Source: Desulfospira joergensenii DSM 10085 | Lineage (GTDB): Bacteria; Desulfobacterota; Desulfobacteria; Desulfobacterales; Desulfobacteraceae | Length of the DNA stretch: 64,000 nucleotides | Reading direction: 5' to 3' | Assembly: GCF_000420085.1 (NCBI RefSeq) | Contig: NZ_ATUG01000002.1 | Coordinates: 1,426,001-1,490,000, forward strand | Shown here: positions 58,826 through 64,000 of the stretch, piece after piece | Layout: every line of letters starts with the position of its first letter | How positions within the stretch are numbered: position 1 is the stretch's first letter | Notes under the pieces: model-generated | The model's input: only the letters and a program-made list of their open reading frames with translations | Told to the model about the DNA's origin: nothing | Database searches by the model: none | Made by a program: the position numbers and the translations under genes

Positions 58826-59632
58826 ATGCTGAATCCCCTGTTTATCAAAGCAACAAGTCTCTCAGATGCCTGGTTCCAGACCCTTTACAAATGTGTGGAA
58901 ACCGGCCGGTCCTTTACCATCAGCCGGGGCTCTTTTGAGGGGCAGAAAAGGCTTGAGTTTGATTATATATCCATCCATATCACCCATCCGGAAAGCCTGC
59001 CCCTGCTGCCCAAGGTCAACCCGGTTCTGGGATTTCCCGATCCGGTCGACGAGGATTATTTGGATGATTACCTGCCCTATCTCATGACCGGGGAGGAGAA
59101 GGAGGGGGAGTCCTATACCTATGGCCAGCGGATCTGCAAGTGTGATGTCGAGTGGCTGCCGGAAGAGGTTCAGGATCTGACCGAAATTCTGATCCAGGAA
59201 AAAGAGGTGTGGGAAGACCGGAACATCCTGATTCAGGAAAACGGAAAAACCTATCTGAATCAGATGGAACTCATGATCTGGACCTATAAGAACAAGGGGC
59301 CCAGGAACAACCAGATGATTCTCCAGGTCGGCCAGCCTTCGGACATGCTCCTGGTGGATCCTCCCTGTCTGCGCCACATTGATACGCGGATCCAGGACGG
59401 GAAACTTCACTTTTTCCCCTATTTCAGGTCCTGGGATCTTTTCGGGGGATTCCCGGCCAACCTGGCCGCCATTGAGATGATGAAACAATACTGCGCCGCC
59501 CAGATCGGTGTTGAGAACGGGGAGATCATCGCCAGCTCCAAGGGCCTGCACATCTACGACTATGTTTTTGAGATTGCCGAAGCCATCCGGGGCCGGACCA
59601 TGGATGAGTTCAGGACCGCAATTGATAATTGA
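58826..59632 (+). CDS. Thymidylate-synthase-like protein
   Basis: 268 residues. The sequence shows thymidylate synthase core elements: PPCLRHID (Cys181 as the candidate nucleophile), then FFPYFRSWDLFGGFPANLAAIEMM, equivalent to the R-S-x-D...N dUMP-binding segment, and a late KGLHIYDYVFEIAE. The N-terminal half (SFTISRGSFEGQKRLEFDYISIHITHP) matches archaeal-type relatives more than E. coli ThyA. It could make dTMP or hydroxymethylate another pyrimidine nucleotide. AAAAAGGAG lies before the ATG. Monocistronic. Confidence 0.72.
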   Translation: MLNPLFIKATSLSDAWFQTLYKCVETGRSFTISRGSFEGQKRLEFDYISIHITHPESLPLLPKVNPVLGFPDPVDEDYLDDYLPYLMTGEEKEGESYTYGQRICKCDVEWLPEEVQDLTEILIQEKEVWEDRNILIQENGKTYLNQMELMIWTYKNKGPRNNQMILQVGQPSDMLLVDPPCLRHIDTRIQDGKLHFFPYFRSWDLFGGFPANLAAIEMMKQYCAAQIGVENGEIIASSKGLHIYDYVFEIAEAIRGRTMDEFRTAIDN

Positions 59633-59710
59633 GAACGGATAAGCAAGAATTATGGATGCTTTGCGCCATTTGGATGTATTTTTGGAGCGGGGCATCCATT
59701 TTTTTGGATC

Positions 59711-60334
59711 TCACGGGGAAAGAACAAAGAGCTGGCCGTATTCCGGCCGGATCTTGAACAGACCTTCCGGGTAAAATCCGAAAATACGGGAAAGCAGAAC
59801 CCGGATCACCCCGGCATGGGTGACCACCAGGGTCCTGCCCGGGGTTTTGATCCCAAGGTCCATGAAAAAGGGGAAAACCCGGTTAAAGACATCGTCAAAG
59901 CTTTCCCCGCCCCTGGGCCGGAATCGATCCATGGCCCTGCCCCGGCGGTCATACTCCCGGGGATGATCTTTTTGAATCTCTTCAAAGGATCTGCCTTCCC
60001 ACTCCCCCATGTGGATCTCATTGAGTCGGGAATCGATGAAGATCTGTTCCAAAGGGCAGATCAGGGATGCCGTTTCCCGGCATCGCTTAAGCCGGCTGGC
60101 ATGGATCCCGCTGAACAGGATATCCTGGAACGTTCTTTTCCACCAGAGGGCCTGGTCTCTGCCCAGGTCATCCAGATCCAAGTCGGTACTGCCGATGAAG
60201 CGCCGGGCTTCATGGCCGCCCCGGATCCGGCCGTGGCGCAGCAGAAAGATCAGGTCATTCCTGTCCGAGTATGGACCGGACAGATCTGCCGCAAATCGTT
60301 TCGATCCGGGTCTGTATGTCCCGAGTAAGTTCAT
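59711..60334 (-). CDS. Histidine phosphatase family protein (CobC/GpmB-like)
   Basis: 207 residues. The catalytic motif is LLRHGRI (His34 in RHG). ASRLKRCRETASLI and RLNEIHMGEWEGRSFEEI follow, and the second histidine is in LVVTHAGVIRVLL. The first 25 residues are encoded within the end of the MobA-HD gene (80-bp overlap). No later start would preserve the RHG motif, so the overlap looks real. The substrate is unknown (a phosphorylated small molecule, perhaps a cofactor precursor). It is the last gene of the xdhC operon. Confidence 0.85.
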   Translation of the reverse strand: MNLLGTYRPGSKRFAADLSGPYSDRNDLIFLLRHGRIRGGHEARRFIGSTDLDLDDLGRDQALWWKRTFQDILFSGIHASRLKRCRETASLICPLEQIFIDSRLNEIHMGEWEGRSFEEIQKDHPREYDRRGRAMDRFRPRGGESFDDVFNRVFPFFMDLGIKTPGRTLVVTHAGVIRVLLSRIFGFYPEGLFKIRPEYGQLFVLSP

Positions 60335-61451
60335 GGCGTTTTACTATCCTTTCCTCTGCCCAGGGGAATCGGGCAATTTTTTTTTTGAACCGGGGGCTGT
60401 AATCCAGATCCAGTCCCCCGGGTCCGCAGATTTTGTCGGCAAAATAAACCACCTGGGTCTCGGTGAGCCAGTCCGGAAGAGGGTGCTCAAGATCTGTATG
60501 CTGTCCCACGATTTCAGCTGTTTCCGGAAATCCCAGGGACAGAAGCAGTCTTTTTCCGGCCCGGGCATGGTCTTTTTCTTTCTTTTTGATGTCATGGAGC
60601 AGGGCGCCTGCCCGGATTAAATTCAGATCCAGACCCGGATCCGGGTTCCCATCCGGGCCGGCTTCTGCCCTTTCAGCCCCGGACGGATTTTCCATGACAG
60701 CCAGGGCAATTTTTACGGCGGTTTCAGCCACCAGGATGAGGTGGGGGATTATGCCCCCCCCGGACTCATTTTCGGGCCGGGTTCCGAATTCGGAAAGAAT
60801 CAAGGACATGCACTCTTCCCGGTCCGGAATGTTCAGCCGTTGGAACCTTTTCCTGACAAGATTATAGGCTTCCGGGGTGTCGGCATCCATGAGGATTCCC
60901 CGGTCATGGACCCTTGTCTTTTTTTGCCGGCTTCCAAGGGCGGACAAAAGCCGCCCCAAATTGGATCCAGGATCCAGGGAGAGGATTTTTGGGATGACCC
61001 AGCCGGGGATCAGGGGCGGATGGCCCGGTTTTGAATCAAATTCAGGGATGATGATCCTGTCCGGGTTTTGGGAAAAGGATTCAATAAGCTTTCGGACGGT
61101 AGGGGGCCGGATGGACGGGATATCCACGGGCAGGAGAAAAAAACCGGTGCAGGGATCCGGCAGGGCCCTGACCCCTGCCTGGATAGAGCTGAGCATTCCG
61201 CCGGCTTTATAATCCGGGTTAAACACCGGTCTGGCACCGGTTCCCAGTATGAGGGGCTCAATTTTTTCCCGGTTGTGGCCCGTGACCACGATGATGTCCT
61301 TGATTTTGGATTGCTGAAAAAGGGTGATCACCTGTTTTGCCATGGTGGAGTCACCCAGTTTCAACAGGGGCTTGTATCGATGCATCCGGGAGGAGAGGCC
61401 GGCTGCCGGGATCACAGCGGACAGGTTTTCCGGGAAAAGACCCGGGTTCAT
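60255..61451 (-). CDS. MobA-like nucleotidyltransferase fused to an HD domain
   Basis: 398 residues. The N-terminal part (about 10-200) is a MobA/MocA-type NTP transferase: VIPAAGLSSRMHRYKPLLKLG, VTGHNREKIEPLI, and LLPVDIPSIRPPTV. The C-terminal part (about 230-385) is an HD hydrolase-like domain with ALLHDIKKKEKDHARAGKRLL and VGQHTDLEHP. The overlap with xdhC (ATGA) places it in molybdenum hydroxylase maturation, where MocA adds CMP to molybdopterin. The role of the HD domain is unknown; removal of the nucleotide is one guess. Confidence 0.85.
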   Translation of the reverse strand: MNPGLFPENLSAVIPAAGLSSRMHRYKPLLKLGDSTMAKQVITLFQQSKIKDIIVVTGHNREKIEPLILGTGARPVFNPDYKAGGMLSSIQAGVRALPDPCTGFFLLPVDIPSIRPPTVRKLIESFSQNPDRIIIPEFDSKPGHPPLIPGWVIPKILSLDPGSNLGRLLSALGSRQKKTRVHDRGILMDADTPEAYNLVRKRFQRLNIPDREECMSLILSEFGTRPENESGGGIIPHLILVAETAVKIALAVMENPSGAERAEAGPDGNPDPGLDLNLIRAGALLHDIKKKEKDHARAGKRLLLSLGFPETAEIVGQHTDLEHPLPDWLTETQVVYFADKICGPGGLDLDYSPRFKKKIARFPWAEERIVKRHELTRDIQTRIETICGRSVRSILGQE

Positions 61452-62506
61452 TTCATGCCCCTCTCCCGGATGATCTGGGCCATGATGCTCACGGCGATTT
61501 CCCCGGGGGTTTCCGAATGGATGTCCAGTCCGATGGGGGAGAAGACCCTGTCCAGGGATTCCTGGGAAACCCCCTGGTTTTTCAGGTTGGTATAGATCTT
61601 GTCCCGTTTGGGCCGGCTTCCGATCATTCCGATATAGGCGGCCTTGGTTTCCAGGGCCTGGGCAAGAACGGTCTGGTCATGGAGATGGCCCCGGGTGGTG
61701 ATGACGATGAAGCTGTTTTCATCCACCTCAAGGTTCTCAAAGGCCCGGCTGAAATCATCAATGACCTCCACTAACCTTGCATGGGGAAAGCGGGAAGGAT
61801 TGGCAAATTCCTTCCGGTCATCCACGACCACGGACTGAAAATCGGCAATCCGGGCGGTCCGGGCCAGCTGAAATCCCACGTGGCCGGCCCCGAAGATAAA
61901 AAGGGTGTCCCGGGGCAGCACCGGTTCCACAATGAACTCTTCCAGGCCGATGCTGATGAGAGAGGGAAATGAGCCGGTGAATTGATTGTCAGAGATCTCA
62001 TCCAAAAGAGCCTTCGGCACCAGGGGCGCTCCCATGGGGGTACCGTCTCTTTTGACCAGGCATTTTCGGGTGGAAAATTCCTTTTGGCTGAACCCCGTAA
62101 TTCTGGAGATGAGAAAGGCTTTTTCCCCTTTTGCCTCCAGGTCGGCCAGGGCCCGGAACAGGGAGATCAGTTCCGGGTCATGGCCGTTTGACAAGGGGAG
62201 AAAGGGTTCGATCAAAACCGTGAGATGGCCTCCACAGACCATGTCCAGCCCTGTTTTTAATTCATTGTCCAGGTTGAATTCCCGGATCAGGGCAGATTTG
62301 TTTTCCAGGCTGGCCAGGCAGGTTTCAATGGTCCGGGCTTCCACCAGGCCCCCTCCGATGGTGCCGAAAAGGGTCCGGTCCCTCAATACGATCATTTTGG
62401 ATCCCGAGGTCCTGGGGGTGGACCCTTTGTGGGTCATGATGGTGGCCAGGGAAAAGGCTGTGCCATGGGTCAGGCACTCCAGGATTTTTTTGTTCAGAGC
62501 TTCCAT
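61448..62506 (-). CDS. XdhC/CoxI-family molybdenum-enzyme maturation protein
   Basis: 352 residues. The N-terminal XdhC_CoxI domain is FSLATIMTHKGSTPRTSGSKMIV and FGTIGGGLVEARTIE. The C-terminal Rossmann XdhC_C domain has LFIFGAGHVGFQLARTARIADFQSVVVDD and ATRGHLHDQTVLAQALE. XdhC binds the Mo cofactor and helps insert the sulfurated form into xanthine dehydrogenase-type enzymes. No such hydroxylase is in the window. First gene of the operon with the MobA-HD fusion and the phosphatase. Confidence 0.92.
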   Translation of the reverse strand: MEALNKKILECLTHGTAFSLATIMTHKGSTPRTSGSKMIVLRDRTLFGTIGGGLVEARTIETCLASLENKSALIREFNLDNELKTGLDMVCGGHLTVLIEPFLPLSNGHDPELISLFRALADLEAKGEKAFLISRITGFSQKEFSTRKCLVKRDGTPMGAPLVPKALLDEISDNQFTGSFPSLISIGLEEFIVEPVLPRDTLFIFGAGHVGFQLARTARIADFQSVVVDDRKEFANPSRFPHARLVEVIDDFSRAFENLEVDENSFIVITTRGHLHDQTVLAQALETKAAYIGMIGSRPKRDKIYTNLKNQGVSQESLDRVFSPIGLDIHSETPGEIAVSIMAQIIRERGMK

Positions 62507-62575
62507 ATTCCGCTTCCGTCTCTTCCAGGGAAGGCATGCCCCTGATCTAACGGTTCGGGCCTTCCCGTAAATTTC

Positions 62576-62734
62576 ATGAATATTCCGGTTTCAGCCCCGG
62601 GTTTCTCAGCCCGGGCCGGAACTGACGAACCTGATCCCATCATTTCCCGGATCAACGCATACTCCCAGTGGGAATATACCCGGACGGATGTAAAGGAAAT
62701 CTCCCTTCGGGAACAGAGCGACCAGGTTTCCTAG
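62576..62734 (+). CDS. Possible 52-residue small protein
   Basis: ATG 62576 to TAG 62734 on the plus strand, between two minus-strand genes. The translation is soluble and balanced: MNIPVSAPGFSARAGTDEPD at the start and DVKEISLREQSDQVS at the end. It has no ribosome-binding site or recognised family. It may be a relic. The rest of the 62507-62803 gap shows nothing. Confidence 0.25.
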   Translation: MNIPVSAPGFSARAGTDEPDPIISRINAYSQWEYTRTDVKEISLREQSDQVS

Positions 62735-62803
62735 AAATGAGCTATCAGAGGAAGATCGATAAATCAACCCAAACCATCCGGCAAAAAAACAATCCTTCCG
62801 GGT

Positions 62804-63484
62804 TCATTTTACAATGGGATACTGCTTCTGAGCCCAGGCGGCAATCCCCCGCTTGAGGTTCAGGATGTCTGAAAATCCTTTATCAATGAGGATCTTTGAT
62901 GCCACGGTACTCCTGTTCCCGGTGGCGCAATAGATCAGGACCGGTTTTCCTTTATGGTCCTCCAGTTCCCGGATCCTCTTCTGCAGGCTCTGGACGGGGA
63001 TGAGCAGGGCGTCTTTCAAATGCCCCCTTTTGTACTCTCCCGGGGTCCTGACATCCAGGACAAGGGGCCCATGGGAGCGGATAAATTCATGGGCCTGTTC
63101 CGCCGTCAATTCCCTGTAGTTTGCCTGGATATATTCGATGACCCGGATCTCGCCCTTTATGCTTCCAATGGTAAAAGGGTGAACCCCCGGGGTCTTCATT
63201 TTAAAATAGGAGGTCTTTTCAAGATCCGGATCCAGGGGCTTGGCCCGGTTGGAAAGGGAGAACCTTGCCACAGGGTCCCGGAGGTCCCGGGGCAGCTTGA
63301 ATTTGATATAATCTCCCCGGTATACGGTGAAGGTTTGAACCCCGCTGTCGGGCCGGATCTCCAGTATGCGGAATCCGTTCTGGAGGGTGCCGGAGACTTT
63401 CTGGTCCGAGCCTGCCGGTCCGCAGAAGGAAAGAAAAAAGCCCGCAACCAGGAGGATAAGATAGACAAAAAATTTGGGTTTCAT
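62804..63484 (-). CDS. Rhodanese-domain lipoprotein with cupredoxin-like N-terminal part
   Basis: 226 residues. The N terminus carries a lipoprotein signal (FFLSFCG, Cys21). Residues ~30-115 form a beta-rich domain (FRILEIRPDSGVQTFTVYRGDYIKFKLP, ...TPGVHPFTIGSIKGEIRVIEY) that resembles a cupredoxin-like fold without clear copper ligands. The C-terminal ~105 residues are a rhodanese: VLDVRTPGEYKRGHLKDALLIPV and the active loop YCATGNRS with Cys186. It probably handles sulfane sulfur at the cell surface or periplasm. Monocistronic. Confidence 0.86.
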   Translation of the reverse strand: MKPKFFVYLILLVAGFFLSFCGPAGSDQKVSGTLQNGFRILEIRPDSGVQTFTVYRGDYIKFKLPRDLRDPVARFSLSNRAKPLDPDLEKTSYFKMKTPGVHPFTIGSIKGEIRVIEYIQANYRELTAEQAHEFIRSHGPLVLDVRTPGEYKRGHLKDALLIPVQSLQKRIRELEDHKGKPVLIYCATGNRSTVASKILIDKGFSDILNLKRGIAAWAQKQYPIVK

Positions 63485-63638
63485 GGCTGAAATCCTTTGG
63501 ATTCTGGTTCATATATACACATCATTATAAGACAGCAGAATCATCTGTCATGTTTTTTATGCGGGTCCGGCTTCGGTCTTGTGCCGGGAACACCAACAGG
63601 GTATGATCCTCTTCCGGAACGACAGAAAGGACAAAAAC

Positions 63639-64000
63639 GTGGACCGCCTCGTTTGGAAGATTCAAAAATTTAAAGATCTGGGCATTGACGAACTTTATGA
63701 CCTGCTCAAGCTCAGGGCCGATGTGTTTGTGGTCGAGCAGAACAGTGCCTATCCTGATCTGGACGGCAAAGACAGGCACCGGGATACCGTCCATCTCACG
63801 GCCCGGACAGAAGGAAAGCGTCTGGCCGCCTATCTGAGAATCCTGGCTCCGGGAATCAGCTATCCTGATCCCAGTTTCGGCCGGGTGGTGGTGGCTCCTG
63901 AATTCCGGAACCAGGGGATCAGTCACACCCTGGTCAAAAAGGCCCTTTCCCTGATCCGGGTCCAATGGCCGGGCCGGGCCGTCACCATCGGTGCCCAGGT
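63639..64000 (+). CDS. GNAT acetyltransferase, ElaA-like (truncated by the window end)
   Basis: 121 codons to the end of the window. It starts at GTG 63639 with AAAGGA 8-9 nt upstream; an in-frame ATG at 63603 is the alternative. ElaA hallmarks are WKIQKFKDLGIDELYDLLKL, RADVFVVEQNSAYPDLDGKD, AYLRILAPG, and the acetyl-CoA loop GRVVVAPEFRNQGISHTLV. The acceptor of ElaA proteins is unknown. It is divergent from the rhodanese lipoprotein. Confidence 0.88.
   Translation, partial: MDRLVWKIQKFKDLGIDELYDLLKLRADVFVVEQNSAYPDLDGKDRHRDTVHLTARTEGKRLAAYLRILAPGISYPDPSFGRVVVAPEFRNQGISHTLVKKALSLIRVQWPGRAVTIGAQ

Noticed and set aside
1-64000. CRISPR array or rRNA operon
   Set aside because: No regularly spaced repeats and no rRNA-like sequence were seen anywhere in the window.

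Overview
The window looks like a chromosome segment from a sulfate-reducing deltaproteobacterium of the Desulfobacteraceae type (Desulfobacterota). This is an inference from gene content: indolepyruvate:ferredoxin oxidoreductase, a futalosine-pathway menaquinone gene, a selenium-metabolism-type LysR regulator, Gram-negative envelope genes (lpxC, type IV pilus secretin), ADP-forming acyl-CoA synthetase and Mo-enzyme accessory genes. Genes are densely packed in short operons with many ATGA stop/start overlaps.

Layout. 1-6.3 kb: end of a pilQ-type secretin, then a minus-strand operon serS-thrC-LysM protein-TPR lipoprotein. 6.4-11.1 kb: 5-formyl-THF cyclo-ligase, a TrkA-type K+ channel, pcm, a DUF368 membrane protein and an HDOD protein. 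11.2-16.6 kb (minus): two CBS proteins, an EF-P lysine ligase-like gene, a histone-deacetylase-like amidohydrolase with a zinc ribbon, and a hydantoinase-like protein. 16.8-18.4 kb: an enoyl-CoA hydratase/isomerase and an orphan solute-binding protein. 18.7-25.8 kb: one long minus-strand run lpxC-DUF4390-ntrY-ntrX-rsmD-coaD-LysR. 25.9-36.2 kb (plus): comM-like gene, phosphohexomutase, hslO, His-rich small protein with iorAB, mqnB-tatD-tcdA. 36.2-45.1 kb: exporters and regulators (RhtB, two MFS, GntR, MarR-GNAT fusion, TetR) and a domain-permuted ADP-forming acyl-CoA synthetase. 45.1-46.5 kb: a short AT-rich accessory patch with a decayed tyrosine recombinase, a DUF6338-like membrane protein and a 48-residue companion, next to tRNA-Arg(UCG). 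46.8-49.6 kb: cspA and, divergently, an RhlE-type helicase with small genes. 50.3-57.6 kb: a complete glycerol ABC transporter operon glpSTPQUV with a convergent glpR. 57.8-64 kb: CBS protein, a predicted small RNA, a thymidylate-synthase-like gene, an xdhC-MobA/HD-phosphatase operon, a rhodanese lipoprotein and a truncated GNAT gene.

The most unusual non-coding signal is a family of three structured ~100-136 bp elements (after iorB, after glpV, after glpU). All lie immediately downstream of a TAG stop in the same orientation relative to the upstream gene. One internal stem differs in sequence between copies but keeps pairing, which suggests a conserved 3'-UTR RNA structure. Other points of interest are a promoter-to-terminator small-RNA candidate at 58.4-58.6 kb, a GAFTGA-less NtrX, an epmA-like gene with no canonical start at its conserved N terminus, a TTCG/CGAA operator cluster before glpS, and the DUF6338 gene pair.
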